A stretch of DNA of 64,000 nucleotides from Acanthornis magna (GCA_036785705.1 JAWUZG010000036.1:12147501-12211500), one strand, 5' to 3'; shown: positions 12,601 through 24,290, numbered from the stretch's first letter. Numbers and translations are program-made. Notes: generated from the letters alone by a model not told the origin.

Positions 12601-15600
12601 ATTGCAAGTGCCAGAAGGGTGAACAGAATTACGCCTTAAGTTTGGAGTCTCTCCATTTAAACTTAATTTAAACTAAACAGAATCACTGAATTGTGGCACT
12701 TCTAGGTATTTACTTATGGATGGAATTAACTTTTAAACTTTGTAATGTAAAATTATTTTTATATTTAGGGTGATGAATCCTTCAGCTTGCATAACAACAA
12801 TAGTCCTCATTACGAGAGAGACATAAACCGAAACTTTGAAAATGAGATTCCGCAGGAGAATGGCAATACTTCAATTACAGCTCAGCAGATCATTCAGTCT
12901 TCAGCTTTCCCTCAGGCAAATGTTCTTTCAAGTTCACTTGAGGCAGAGCATAGGTATGTACTTTATATAACATAAAGAGTGCTCCTTCATGGTAACTGAG
13001 CGTGTTCATAAATTCTTACTAGTTTGGAAAGCAGAATCTGAAAACTGAGGACCATAAAATATTTCTCGAGTAATGTCAAATTTATCTCTTGGACATGTAC
13101 TAATTTAACCTGAAATATAGTTTCTTTCTTAGACCTGTGTACTGACTTCCATCAAATTTTTAGTAAAGAAAGTTTATTTCCTAAATAGGAGAGTGATGCT
13201 GCTGGAAGATCACAACCCAGTCTGGAAATGAGCTAGTCATGAGCTCTGACAGATTCTTACAGGCTCTGGCAGCTACAGAATTGGAGTGATAGATTAGACA
13301 GATCTTTTTTTCTTTTTTGTGATAGAGTCTATGTATACATTGGATTAGAGAGCTCTTTCTTTTTGTAGCACTTGTAGAAGAGACTTTCATTTCCTCTTAT
13401 TCCTTGTGAGTATGAAGGGTACAAAGTACCCTGCTCTGTTCCTTTTTTCCCCACTGTTGGCTATGGAAGCAGAAGGCCTTGGCCTAGTCCTGGAGTAGGA
13501 ACATCACTGATATGAGTGACACGGTGTGGGATGAGTTCTGTGACTGGACTGTTACGGATGGTTACCGGCTCCTCGGGAGGCATAGGCAGGCAGGAGAGGT
13601 GGGGGAGTGGCGTTGTATCTAATGGAGGGGCTGGAATATATGGACCCATAGTTGGAGTCCACTGGAAGCCACCCACCCAGGATGATGACACTGACTGTAC
13701 TTTAAGGAACACCTCTAAGTCACCTGTTGCTGTCCTAATGGGAGACTTCAACTTGCCAGATGTTAACTTGGAATACCACAGACAAGTGGGGACTACAAAA
13801 ATGCTGCTTGCCATTGCAGAGAGAAAATCTGTGATGTTGAGGAAGAGAGAATGTTCTTCATCAGAAGGGTGGTTGGGCACTGGAACAGGCTTCCCAGAGA
13901 AGTGGTCACAGCCCCAAGCCTGACAGAGTTCCCATGTTTGGACAACATTCTTGGGCACATGGTGTGACTCTTGGGGTTATTCTGTGAAGGGCCAGGAGTT
14001 AGACCCAAGGTGCTTTGTGGATCCCTTCCAACTCAGGATATTCTGGGATTCTGTGAAATCTTTGGCAATTAGAGGCTGGTGATTTTTTGACTGGAAGATG
14101 GGAGTCAAATCTAACTCTTAAAATCCAAGTTATTTTAAATGGCTTTCTTAGGATTTCTGGGTGAATGTCTTTCCTTTGTGGTATCTCAGAGAGGCTGTGT
14201 ATTCATACTGCTCCAGACCTTTGGCTGTGAGCTCAGCATGCATGTGGACAGATATTATAGTTAGCCTTCTTGTGGTAAATTGTGCTTGGAATCACCAGTT
14301 TAGCTCCCAGGATACTTTTGCATACCTAGTAACAGTATCGGCACATTTTGTACAAAAGGGCTTCCTTCCTGCTGGGGAAGTTTCCAGCATGCAGCAATCT
14401 TGTCAATATCAAGTTTGCTAATCCAAAGTAATTTTTTAATGTAGTTCACATTTTTAACCATTCTAGAATGGTGTCAATTTAAAGGAGTGGTACTGCTGAC
14501 TTTATACAATATTGCTTAAAACATTAGCCATTACCCTAAATTTTGTTTACATTAACAGGAGCTCTGTTACTATTTACTTCATTGAATGCAATGTTACCAT
14601 CTGAGCTTGCTTGCTAACTTTCTAACTCAGCTATTGCTGAACTGCATTTGGCATTGTGATTTTCAGTATGGCTATACAAATTTGGGTATTCTCTTAGAGT
14701 TTTGGATGACTTGCATATATTTTTACTGCTTCCTGGTGGTTTAATTGTTCCTGCCTGTTACACTGTCCAATTTGGTCCAAATGCTACAGGGGATGCAATT
14801 TCCATTTCTGTAATTGTCCAATTGACTTTTTTTTTTTTTTCTTAAGCAGAGTAGTGCTATTCGCCACCTTCTACAATTCCAGGCTTTTGTTACGGTTCTA
14901 AAACCAGTCGTTGGTGGCTTTGGTTACCTGCAAGCTTGCCCAGTGCACATCCACTCTATTGGGACATAGAGTTCTTTGTGGGGAACATTGTGTTGAAGGG
15001 TATTTTTTACCGATATCTGGCTAAATGAAGTGCCTGGCATATGATATCAGCTGTGAGATTGTCTTGCTTCCCTGTTTTAATATATTCAGTGTTTTTTAGC
15101 TCTTAAGTGTCAGTTCTGGCATGTATTTTAGAAACCTTTTTATTTTTTTGAAATAGCTTTAGTCTGCTTTTATGTTTAAGGTCAAAAGATGCCTGGTTTG
15201 CCTGAAAAAGGTGCTAATCCTTTTGGTGACAACATTGCAGCAAGCAGTCTTAATAATCTCATCATTAAATTTTACAGTGTCTTCACCCTCTTCACTGTCT
15301 GTTTTCACAGCATCTTCAAGTGTAAAACCACTTTCTTCCTGCTCAGATACTGCCTTCCCTCATTTAGAACTAGCTAAAACATGTTGATTATTGCATCTTT
15401 GTATATTCAAGCTTAGTTACAAGAAGAATCTTTCTTCCCTTCATTTCTTCCCCTGATCCCAAAATTCACTCCTAGTTGCTGGTGCTGAAATACCAGTATG
15501 TGCCATTGGCTGAGACTCAGTTGTGAAGAAGCCTGACACAGCTCTTGACATTACCACGTGCTGTAAAAAAGAAATTACATGAGGCCATTACATCCTGAAC

Positions 15601-17419
15601 TGGTTTCCATTGAGGGATACCACCAATATTCCTCATGACTGCTCTGCTTTGTTACTCAGGAAAACCTGCGAAGTCCCTCAGTGTGTCTTTGTCTCTTCAT
15701 ACTGTTCTCAGGGGAGTACATTGCTGCTTCACGCACAGTTATAAATTATATTAAGGAAATACATTCTTACTGCTCCACCTGACAAAGACCTCTTGCCTTA
15801 GAATGAAGATACAGTTTTCACTGCATATAGTGTGAAAAATAGCGGTAGAATATAGTCATTTTTGAGAGACCTGATAATTCAGCTTCTGTCCTTTACATAT
15901 ATTTTACAAGACTTTGAACTCACTCTTATGTAAGTTTGTTTAAAAAAAATACAGGCTTATTAATCAATGCATTTGTTACAGATCTTTAGACATGTATGGA
16001 GGCAGAGCTTGAAATGTCTGAATGTGCGTAGCAAATTCCTTAATTTTGTCCTTAATTTAAAGGTTGTTAAAGGAGATGGGCTGGCAGGAAGACAGTGAAA
16101 ATGATGAAACATGTGCTCCACTAACTGAGGATGAGATGAGGGAGTTCCAAGTCATTAGTGAACAGGTAACACTAAATTAATTTTCCATTATAAACCTGTA
16201 GTTGGTTACCATAGATGCTTACCTTTGATGAGGATCTGCAGTAATTCTGATCATTAGCAATGTTGCCGTTTCACTGCCATTTCTGTACTGTGTTTTTGGA
16301 AGTATAGTTGCTTAAAAAAAATAGGATACCAGTGCTGGCAGTAGCTCGGGCCTATTCACAAAGCATCAAGGGAAAGGGGTAGGGGGTTGCTTCTGAGAAG
16401 TTTCAATATTGCTGGTGGTAGAAGGGCACAGGCTTTCAAGCTCCTCAGCTTAGTCTAAGGAAAGAGAATCTTCTTTCAAGGTTTTTATGCAGTTTCCTGG
16501 GTGTGCTGAGAGCTGCATTTTCTTTTTTGGGAATTGACAGACATTTAATTTGCAAGTAACAAAGTATGAAAAAGCAGCCTAGACTTGATTTTTCCTTAAT
16601 TTTTTTTTTTTAAATTAGGAGTTTTCAGTATACCTGGTGGGGTCAGTGAGAAGGAGTCAGGAGAATCACATGTGGTGCTATAGCTGATTATTTTGGTATT
16701 TCCATGTCTAGCCACACACATATTGAGCATTTGGAATATTAAATTCTCAAATGCTTGTCTTACTGCACTCCTTCTGCATTAAATGTGAAAATGCAATAAT
16801 ACCTTCATTTTTGTAGAATTATCTGTTTCCTTTCTCTTCACTGTCTTTGACTTTCCAGTTGCTGGGATACCCATTCCTCTCTACTGCATCTCTTCTGGGC
16901 CCCTTCCCTGTTGCCCCTTGCCCTTCTTAGCACAGATATTTGCAGCACTGTGGGAAAGAGGACTGCATTGCAGGGAGAGACTTTTGGGAGGAGGAATCTC
17001 TGGGGCAAGATGTGTGGGGATGTGGGTGAGAACAAGGTGAACTCTTGTTGACTGCAGGAGTTCAGAGTGGCTGAAGAAACTTGGATACAGGTGGCTGGCC
17101 AGAAGTGAGGGCTCGCGGGGGAGTTATGCTTTGTGTGTATATATGAAAAGCTGTAGATCCAGTGTAGTCCAGAGGTGAAGATGCAGAGAATGTTGAATTG
17201 CAACACATTGTTGTACATGGCATTTTCTTTCTCTAAATATATAATGTTTTCACATTTCAGTTACAAAAAAATGGCCTTCGGAAAAACGGCATTTTGAAAA
17301 ATGGCCTCATCTGTAATTTTAAATTTAGCCCCTGGAGAAACAACACTTTCAAACCCGCTCTGGAGAACGAGGATTCTGAAACGAGCAGCAGTGATACATC
17401 AGATGATGATGATGTGTGA
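3538..17419 (+). CDS. GPBP1: GPBP1 (vasculin, GC-rich promoter-binding protein 1), nine coding exons, 5' end outside window
   Basis: Nine exons read in one continuous frame: 3538-3661, 4126-4349, 4988-5054, 7141-7325, 8295-8435, 8909-9073, 12769-12953, 16063-16165 and 17261-17419. Together they total 1353 nt, about 450 residues plus the stop. All internal borders are AG/GT and the phases match. The product follows vertebrate vasculin closely (for example [47 protein letters not shown], and the end [10 protein letters not shown]). The human protein is about 473 residues, so only the first ~21 are missing. GPBP1 is a nuclear protein that binds GC-rich promoters and activates transcription; its conserved vasculin domain is in the C-terminal third, here in the last three exons. 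The paralogue GPBP1L1 is the alternative, but the exon sequences match GPBP1 better. No frameshift or premature stop was seen, so the gene looks functional. Confidence 0.95.
4126..4349 (+). CDS. GPBP1: GPBP1 coding exon (Gly/Arg/His-rich segment)
   Basis: 224 nt beginning GGCATTTTGG after caaag and ending GAGGATTTT before GTAAGT. It completes the split glycine codon and gives 75 residues rich in Gly, Arg, His and Ser, including [17 protein letters not shown], then an acidic EAEDF end. The arginine/glycine-rich stretch fits a nucleic-acid-binding region; that role is inference from composition. Confidence 0.93.
4988..5054 (+). CDS. GPBP1: GPBP1 coding exon ([10 protein letters not shown] segment)
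   Basis: Short 67-nt exon after ctttcag and before GTGAGT, coding [20 protein letters not shown] then VW. It ends with one base of the next glutamate codon. Confidence 0.92.
5055..7140 (+). other. GPBP1 intron, AT-rich with (AC)n at its 3' end
   Basis: About 2.1 kb of AT-rich intron. It includes a small direct repeat (TAGATGTGATAATCT near 5995 and about 30 bp upstream). The 3' end carries a CA microsatellite right next to the polypyrimidine tract. No further coding sequence seen. Confidence 0.6.
7068..7121 (+). repeat. (AC)n microsatellite, interrupted
   Basis: Two AC runs separated by atgcatgtatctatat. The second run ends about 20 bp before exon 7141-7325, immediately ahead of the T-rich polypyrimidine tract and CAG acceptor. 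Confidence 0.95.
7141..7325 (+). CDS. GPBP1: GPBP1 coding exon ([13 protein letters not shown] segment)
   Basis: 185 nt after ttttccag and before GTGAGT. It codes [20 protein letters not shown], then a [12 protein letters not shown] segment and [16 protein letters not shown]. These are among the best conserved vasculin blocks. An in-frame ATG upstream lies in the microsatellite and is not a start. Confidence 0.94.
7774..7910 (-). mobile_element. tRNA-Ile-derived SINE with CR1 tail (TguSINE1-like)
   Basis: Read on the minus strand, the head at about 7840-7910 resembles tRNA-Ile(AAU): a CTCAGCTGGTTA A-box region, the anticodon-arm stretch GGTGCTAATAATGCC, and GGGTTTGATGTCCC over the B box. It then runs into the CR1-type 3' tail ending TTCTGTGATTCTG. 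A tRNA-Ile head on a CR1 tail is how I recall the songbird SINE family TguSINE1; the assignment is from memory. It lies in a GPBP1 intron in antisense orientation. Confidence 0.75.
8295..8435 (+). CDS. GPBP1: GPBP1 coding exon ([12 protein letters not shown] segment)
   Basis: 141 nt (47 codons, phase 0 at both ends) after tgtttag and before GTAAAG. It codes a polar stretch beginning [20 protein letters not shown] and ending in NSVKQ. An exon divisible by three and in phase at both ends could be skipped without breaking the frame. Confidence 0.92.
8909..9073 (+). CDS. GPBP1: GPBP1 coding exon ([16 protein letters not shown] segment)
   Basis: 165 nt (55 codons) after tgcactag and before GTGATT. 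It begins [12 protein letters not shown] and holds the highly conserved basic block [20 protein letters not shown], followed by an acidic EEHEDENHD stretch. The open frame runs on into the intron, but the GT donor after AAG matches the known junction in the protein family. Confidence 0.93.
9074..12768 (+). other. GPBP1 intron containing a long CR1 copy
   Basis: About 3.7 kb. Its first half is largely a minus-strand CR1 element (9372-10858). The rest is AT-rich sequence without recognised features. The longest open frames here lie antisense to CR1 and are not host genes. Confidence 0.6.
9372..10858 (-). mobile_element. CR1 LINE copy, 5'-truncated, reverse transcriptase region to 3' end
   Basis: Begins on the + strand with TAATCATAGATTC, the complement of the CR1 3' end. 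Read on the minus strand it shows decayed ORF2 reverse-transcriptase pieces: [40 protein letters not shown] in place of FSKAF, then ERVQRRAT and [14 protein letters not shown] near the C-terminus. Several stops and frameshifts break the frame, so it is a dead copy truncated at the 5' end. Confidence 0.92.
12769..12953 (+). CDS. GPBP1: GPBP1 coding exon ([18 protein letters not shown] segment)
   Basis: 185 nt after atatttag and before GTATGT. It codes [20 protein letters not shown] and further polar residues, then SSSLEAEHR, where the vasculin domain begins. The last arginine codon is split over the next intron. Confidence 0.93.
12954..16062 (+). other. GPBP1 intron containing an internally deleted CR1 copy
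   Basis: About 3.1 kb of intron. The only recognisable content is the plus-strand CR1 remnant at 13460-14060. The rest is AT-rich and without features I can support. Confidence 0.6.
13460..14060 (+). mobile_element. CR1 LINE remnant: endonuclease segment joined to the 3' end
   Basis: The first part, to about 13790, codes endonuclease-like residues including [12 protein letters not shown] and the diagnostic [12 protein letters not shown]. From about 13865 the sequence is already the CR1 3' end (GGTGGTTGGGCACTGGAACA) and finishes with GGATTCTGTGA. The reverse transcriptase between them, normally over 1.5 kb, is missing, so the copy carries a large internal deletion. Confidence 0.85.
16063..16165 (+). 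CDS. GPBP1: GPBP1 coding exon (vasculin domain core)
   Basis: 103 nt after ttaaag and before GTAACA, completing the split arginine codon and coding [27 protein letters not shown] and QVISEQ. This is the most conserved part of the vasculin domain. A phase-0 end joins directly to the last exon. Confidence 0.94.
16166..17260 (+). other. last GPBP1 intron, no features seen
   Basis: 1.1 kb between the last two coding exons, ending in ttttcacatttcag. A 126-codon open frame on the minus strand has no family resemblance and is taken as chance. Confidence 0.6.
17261..17419 (+). CDS. GPBP1: GPBP1 last coding exon with stop
   Basis: Codes [16 protein letters not shown], in which a KNG(L/I) unit is repeated three times, then [11 protein letters not shown], an acidic/serine tail [11 protein letters not shown], and a TGA stop at 17417-17419. 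The tail is typical of vasculin. No frame damage. Confidence 0.95.
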   Translation, partial: LQKNGLRKNGILKNGLICNFKFSPWRNNTFKPALENEDSETSSSDTSDDDDV

Positions 17420-18160
17420 AGACTTCAGTAACACCTGTAGAAGCCCATTTATTTTTGTGAAGATCTGGGGATGTGTTGTCCAAAAACAAAAATTCTAATT
17501 CATGTAGTAACATGCCTACCACAGGAAGAATGATGGGACTGTTCTCTGAAGAAAGCAGGGAATGTTTTGTTGGGTGTGTTGAAAATCACTATAATTTCTC
17601 TGTAAACGAATGTTGTAGAATGAGGCCTTGGGTTCACCCAGCATTGACTTTCATCACTGAAGCATTTCTGACTGGCAATGTGACAATGTTACAAATCAGA
17701 CTTTCTCACTTAATAATAAAAGCAAGGAATTGTGTAATGTCTTGCAAAGCTTTTGTCTTAAAATGTCTAAGGAAAAAAAGGGCAGCTTGACACAGTGTTT
17801 TGCTTGCCAAGTAATTTCTTTCTTACGGTGGAAATCAAGTCCACTTTGTATGCAAAAAGGCAATGTAGCATGTTGGCTAAAATGAGCAAAGTGCACTAAA
17901 ACTCTTCCTTAATTGAGCTGTTGAACTGTCCTACAGATAACTGCTCTTTAGCCATTTGTAGTGCTGTCGTTGTTATTAATGGCAAAAGACCCTCATGTTA
18001 CAGTTCCAAATTTCTAGAGTTACCTTTTAAATTGAAAGCTTTAAGGGGTATTGTAAGACCCTTATTCTCACAGTGACTTGTGGGAAAATAAGCAGTTTAA
18101 TTTTACTATTCAACATGCAGAAAAATCATTACACTGCCTGGATTTGTCCACTACATGGGA

Positions 18161-18166
18161 AATAAA
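18161..18166 (+). terminator. candidate GPBP1 poly(A) signal (proximal)
   Basis: AATAAA in GGGAAATAAACTGA, 742 bp after the stop codon. Confidence 0.35.
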
Positions 18167-18540
18167 CTGATTTACAGAGTATTGTCTCAGTGCATAGCAT
18201 CATGGATATTGTTTTTCACTCTACTAAGTTTTGTTTGTATTTATATTACATGTACTCTAGCAGCAATGTCTGCATTTAAGAACAAGATAAAAATACTTTC
18301 ATCACCAGATCTTGCTTTTATAGCAGCAGAAGTATATGTGTGCAATAACCACCTGTTTTGCTTACTCTGTGTCAGACTTTTTCTTTATGATTGCACATTT
18401 AAAAATGAAAATTGTATTATTTATAGTTTTATTTGGTTTATTTTAGTTCTTTAAATATTTTCCACAGTTGTACAAGCTGTGTAGCATTAATTCATAAGCA
18501 CAACTGCTCTTGGGGATATCACATATGTTTATAACATAGC

Positions 18541-18555
18541 ATATATATATATATA
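18541..18555 (+). repeat. short (AT)n repeat
   Basis: Uninterrupted AT dinucleotides in the GPBP1 3' UTR or just past it. Confidence 0.9.
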
Positions 18556-20032
18556 GACACTCCCTCTTAAAAATGTTTTTGAATTCTACTATTTCTTATA
18601 GTAAATTATTTGCAGTTTAGAACTTGAAAGCAAAACTATTTATAAAGTTAAGATTTTTTCCATATTTCTTTGGGAAAATACTTTTTTTGTAAGGTGGCAT
18701 CAATTTTGGGCCAAAGTTGGTATGTTTCTCTTTTTTATTTATTGTTAATTTAAATAGATATTCCTTTTCAAGAGGTCAGTTTTTTGTATTACTCTTGCAA
18801 ATGTTGATGTAGTTAATTTTGGCATGGTGTATTGAAATACTCCATTTTCTAATCTCAATTTAAGAGGATAAAAATGTTCCTTTTTGAAAAAGAAAACTGC
18901 CATATCTGTAATGATGTTTTTCCTACCTGCTTGCCTTATATACCTTTCTCCTTCTCTTCTCCTGTAGGTTTTTTTTACTGACTTTGACACTTTGTTATAG
19001 TTTGTTCACTTTCTGCTTTTCTCATACTCTCAACAGGATCTTCTCCCTATCCTAATATGTACTGGTATGTGGATGCACTATTTTAACACTAAGTGAAAAT
19101 GGTTTTGCCTTGGCATTTCACAAAGTGGAGTGTAGGCTTTCCCCCTCTTCCTTATGCAGTTTAGTAACAGCTGTCACCTCAGTAATTAACTCTTTGGGAC
19201 GATAATATAATTATAGAAGAATTGTGTTAAAATTGTATAGACTTTGGAAAATTTACAAGTTGAAATTGAGAAAAATTTTTTTAGCAGAAGTAGAAGTAGT
19301 AATCATACCTGGTGATTCTTTTTTGCTAGTTTATATCCTGAAACTGCTAATGAAAGCCCTGGTTATAATGAGCTGTGAGCAAAGAATGTAACAGGAATTG
19401 GGCAGTGGTTTTGCTTTGTAGAGTGAAACACTCTTACAGCCTTTCTAAATTTTCTCTGTGTGGTTTCTTCTCTTCTGTCTGTTGCTACTTGTGGATTAAT
19501 TTCTAGTCCTGTACAATGGTCCATTCTGCCAGTTCAGAGACCCCTTGAAGGTCTGTGGGGCCCCTGGCTTAAATGGTTATCTGCCTGCTCTGTCACTTCT
19601 GTTTGTCCTTCACTGCAGTGTGGAAGTGGGCAAGATTTGGTATTTCCACGGAGGAGCTGGATTCCCTTATATTATATTTACTTACGACAAAGCTGAGTAG
19701 AGTGTTTGTCATCTTTTGTGTCACCTTAAGAAACTCTTTCTCTACTCACTTACTGTGGAACTCTCAGTTTTTTATTTTCCTGAGAAATGTCACTTGAAAC
19801 AATGTTTGGTTTTCATAGTTTACTTTCGTCACATTTTATGAAAGCATTTTAGTGCACAGTTTTCCCCTCCCTTTTTTTCAGTGCTTGATGATGTAGAGAA
19901 GAATGAAATCTGATTCTCTAGTATTTAACAATGCAACTTTATCCATCTTTGACTTTGTTCCTTTCCCAGGGCAACTGTAGTAGTGCACTGGCCTTTCTCT
20001 TCTCTGATACGTAAACTATGATCCATTCCCAG

Positions 20033-20038
20033 AATAAA
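20033..20038 (+). terminator. candidate GPBP1 poly(A) signal (distal)
   Basis: AATAAA in CCCAGAATAAAGCC followed by GTAGGTGTCT; a plausible distal end of a long 3' UTR of about 2.6 kb. Confidence 0.35.
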
Positions 20039-20060
20039 GCCTCTCGTTTTTCTGCTTGAG

Positions 20061-23000
20061 TAGGTGTCTACCTTAAAGGATTGTGAAGTTGGTGACTAAG
20101 CTTGCCCATTTCCTGGTGGGTACCAGTAAGCTTTGGAGATAGTTTGTCCATGCTGGGCTGAAAGAGCTTGACTTCAGTGATGTTAACCACAGATGGCTGC
20201 ATGCAGACATAATTTGAAGTCACTACCTTTATCTTTATTTCTCTTTATCTTCCTGGCTTAATTGACAGAGAACCATGTGTTCCTGGTTCCCTGTTCCAAC
20301 CCTCTTAAAAAGCGAAGGGGAGTGATCAGTCACTCACTGATTTTTCTGATCTGTTTATGGGGGATGTGCTCTCTGCCTGCCGCTGTCACGGAGAGTACCT
20401 GAGTTTACTGTGGGGAGCTGGGGATCCTTTACCTCATCCAGAATGACAGGGGCCTCACTCACTGACTTGTGCAGGGCCTTTCTCTCTCTTAAGGCATAAG
20501 AGAAGCTACTTATCTTTGCTGAAAAGAGTGTTAAAACTACAGTAAAGTTGTCCACTGATTCATATTGGAACCAATCAAGATTCTGAAGATTTTAATGGTT
20601 ATCCCAGTCTTTGAGAAACATTACCAAATGTGAAGGAAATTAATTTTTATTCCCCTATGCAACTACCTGTAGGGGAGAATCATGTGCTTGATTTGAGATG
20701 GGGACCTCAACTTTAGTGTTTGTTCTTTAAAGAGTACCTGTTTTTCAGTAAATATATTTAAACTGCTGGCTGATGGAACCTGGAAGGGGAGTTAAGTCAA
20801 GGATGCCTTTGTTTTTCCATTTTCTCTTTTCTGCTAGGCAGCAGCTGAAGCAATTTACTCTGCTGTGGGGAATTTTTGATCTGATTAAGAATTATTGCAC
20901 TTGAGCAGCAATGGTTACTGGCTCATTAGGGTAATAAATGTGCTGATTAGCTGGTCAACTCTCGTCATGCTGTTGTTCTTGGACATCAGTGGGCCTTACT
21001 GCAAACTGAATGAGGTTTGTTTCGTAGCCTGTATCTCTCTGCAGCCTTCTCTACAGGTACCTGGAGTTGCGTTTGCTAAACCAGTGCTGACAGTGATCTG
21101 CAAAGCAGTCTGGCTCTGGATTGGGCACAGGGCAGTATCAAAAACTCTTCTGTCTCAGGAGCTTTGCACTTCCTCAAGAGATTTGTAAGCAAATTCTGAG
21201 GTCTGTCTTTTAGTGGGTTGCCATCTGGGAAAGATCTTCAGATGAAAGAAAAACTCATGCCTGCAACCAGTTGTTCAGTAGAGTGTACTGCTCTGTTACT
21301 GAATTCAGTGTCTCCTAGAGTCTGCTCTTGCGCAGATCAGATTGTCTGATGAATGTGGGAGGTCTCACAGGGCCTATAGCAGTGTGCATGCCCATAGTTC
21401 CTAAAAAGATACCTGATGGTAAGCTTGCTATGTAGGCTTCATTCTTCTTGGACATTGTCTTAGTATGCAGCTATTTATTTCCCTGACACTAGCATGATTT
21501 TCGTAGAGAAATGCCATTCCACACCTGCAAGACGTGCCCATTTACTTTTGTCTCCTGTGCAGATGAAAGATACAGCTTTGAAATGAAAGTATTTTTGGCA
21601 GCTGATGATTGCTGATGTCCAGACAAGCATCTCCTTAACAGACTCATGGAGCTTGGGTTAATATTGGAGAACTTGAGTTTCCCTTAGGAGATGTGGGGAG
21701 AGAACTCTTTCTGTGAGTACTAAGCAAGAGACAACCGAGTTTCAGCTTGGGAAGCAAAAAGAAACAAACTCCTTCCATCCTGCCAGGAAGAGTCAGATTT
21801 GAGAGCTGGTGCAGGCAATTCCACCTGCTTGAGAACTTGGACCAGCCTGGTGGCCTGAGCTGTTCCATTTTGCTAGTTTACCATAGTGGTGGTGTGGTGT
21901 CCTCAGTTGTGACCTAAGCCTATAGGTTCTGAAACAGACTCTGTGTATCAGGTAGCAACACAGGGCTCCTGGTTGGCTCTGATGCCAGAGAGCACCCACT
22001 GTTGCCTTAGTGTTCTCACAGGTTAAGGAAGATAATGCAGCTTTTCCTCCAGTCTTTTACTTGGTGCAGCCAATACAGGAGATGATGTGCAGCCCTGATC
22101 CTGATTATTCCAGCGTGGTGGTTTTAGTATGGTGGCTTCCTTACTCCTTTTGTGTGATAGTTTCATGTCTGGGATCTCTATGCTGTTGTAATCCTTGTAT
22201 ATTCCATCTCCCATTGCTTTCTGCTGAAGACTGCTGAAGTGGAACCATCTTTAGCAAGTCAGGGAGCATCCTGTCTGAGCTCAAGTGACTGCATCACGGA
22301 TAGGTAAAAAATAGAGCCTTGAGTAATTTAGCATACATGTGTACACACTGTGTGCCATACATGTGTTTTGTTAGAACTTGAATGCAATATAAGAGGTCAT
22401 TGTAGAATTGTTAGCAAGAATTTATTTTCTTTGCTTGCCATTTGAAGCTTGGTGTTAACTGCTGGCTCTTGTCACGAGTATCCCATTTTTTCCTGCCTTA
22501 AATTGTAGCCAGGCTGAAGGGCCTCTTCCTCAATGACTGCCTTAATTTTTTTTTTCCTACAGCATTGCTTTAGGTAACAATTCAAGCTGTTTGAAACGAT
22601 AATGTCTGAAATGAGCTGATTTGTAAGGAATTGACATACTCTATAAGCAGCCTGCTGAATCAAGCCCCTGTTTATGCAAAACTTCATTACCAAAACCTGA
22701 GAAATACTTCTTTTTGCATTGGAAGGCTGTTTCAAAAAGAAGTTTGAGTATGAATGTAAATGACACAGGTATTTTACTAAATGCTCACATGAACTTTTGG
22801 TTTTTTTTGCTTCAGTTTCTTTTACTGTCCACCTCCAAAGTGGGCATACACAAATAATCTTTGTAGAGAATAAATACGTTTCCATAATTGAGATAAACAA
22901 ATTAGTTATTCTGAAAATGCAATTTGGAAGTATCTTAACATTCCAGATAAACTGTAACTTACTATTATTTAATTTTTAGTCTTCCATCTTATAAACTGCT

Positions 23001-24230
23001 GAAAAACAAGCACATTGTTGTTGATGCAACTGGTAGTACTGGCGGCGGTTATGGTTACCTCGTGCTTCCACTGGAAGGATCTGTTCCTGGTCACTTAACT
23101 GCTGAATATGCTGTGGGACTGGTTTTCCATGGCTGACCAAGCCCCTCAGGATGCAGCTGTAGGCTGGCAGGGCCCAGCAGATATGCTGAAGGCATCTACA
23201 GCTGTGGAAAACTCAGTGGCAAAAGAGGGAAAACAATTTCAGTGACAAGGGTAAATCAGAGCAAACAGGCTCATAATTTTGGAAAATAAAGGTCTGCAGT
23301 GAGTTTCTGTCCTGATAGTGTAGCTGAAAAGGGAGTCTTCTGATGCTGGTGAAGTGTTCCTCCCTGCCTCTTAGTGGCTGGTCTCTAGATTGCTGCCAAC
23401 ATTTGTAGCATGTGATGGTCCCAGATTACACATTTTCCTTGTAAGAAAGTCAGTGTCTTAGGTGGTTTGTAGAAGTTTGATGTGGTTCTCTTATTTCTTG
23501 TTCCTTTTTTTTCGATTAATGTTGAGAGAACATTAAGGTGCTCAGGACATGCAGGTTTAGTAATGAGCAAGCAAGATGTTGATTTTAGTGGATGTTCTGC
23601 AAATTTTTATCTTAACCTTGGTAATTTACTTACTTGAAGAAAATGGACCATACTGCTGGGTAACCACAAGGATAAAAAGGTAAATTAATGTTTAAGGACT
23701 CAACATAGGAATACCAGAGGAGGGGAGTAGTTCTGTGTTTTGTGCACAGCATAGATAATGTGTTAAGTAAGTCAAAACCAAATACTGCATTATACAGGTG
23801 TCCTGCCAGGTGAATGGCATGTGCTTACGCAATTAAAGACTTAACAGGTAACACATGCCTGCGAGGGCTTGAAGGTTGCATGTGCTTGTGCTTCCTGGCC
23901 TTCTGCAAGGTTCTCTATTTATCATCTTGACCTTGATTTTTTTGGAATACCTTTCTTGTGTCACTTAACAAATGTGGTCCTGATGTTAGTTTGCTGTCAT
24001 ATGAATGGGAAAATTAAGGCTAAAGAAGGGATGAGAAAAAAGTGGAGCTTCTGTAAAACTGGTAAGGTATTTTCAGGAGCAGACACAATTCTATGGGGTC
24101 TGAGATTGAGCGGGCATCCTCCAAATAACCTGGGGTATAGAAGTGCCCTTACCTAAAAGATGCATCACTGCTAGAAAAGGGTAGGAGTGGGGAGAGAGGC
24201 CAGAGGTCTCTGAGGAGGGGGGAACTGGTA
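20061..24230. other. intergenic, no features seen
   Basis: About 4 kb of unique-looking AT-rich DNA. Open frames are short (up to 142 codons on the minus strand near 22.5-22.9 kb) and show no domains, splice-site pairs or family similarity that I recognise. Confidence 0.5.
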
Positions 24231-24272
24231 CTTGACTGAAATAAAAATAATTGACTGGAATAAATTGATTGA

Positions 24273-24290
24273 AATAATAATAATAATAAT
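24273..24290 (+). repeat. (AAT)n microsatellite
   Basis: Six AAT units, within a stretch of imperfect GACTGGAATAAA-like copies at 24233-24310. Confidence 0.9.

Larger units (their letters stand above)
17420..20060 (+). other. GPBP1: GPBP1 3' UTR (end uncertain)
   Basis: AT-rich sequence after the stop codon. AATAAA hexamers at 17715-17720, 18161-18166 and 20033-20038 mark possible ends. Which is used cannot be read from DNA. The last is followed by a GT-rich stretch, as expected downstream of a cleavage site. Confidence 0.5.

Noticed and set aside
13461..13958. 165-codon open frame on the minus strand
   Set aside because: Antisense to the CR1 endonuclease remnant, which reads correctly on the + strand.
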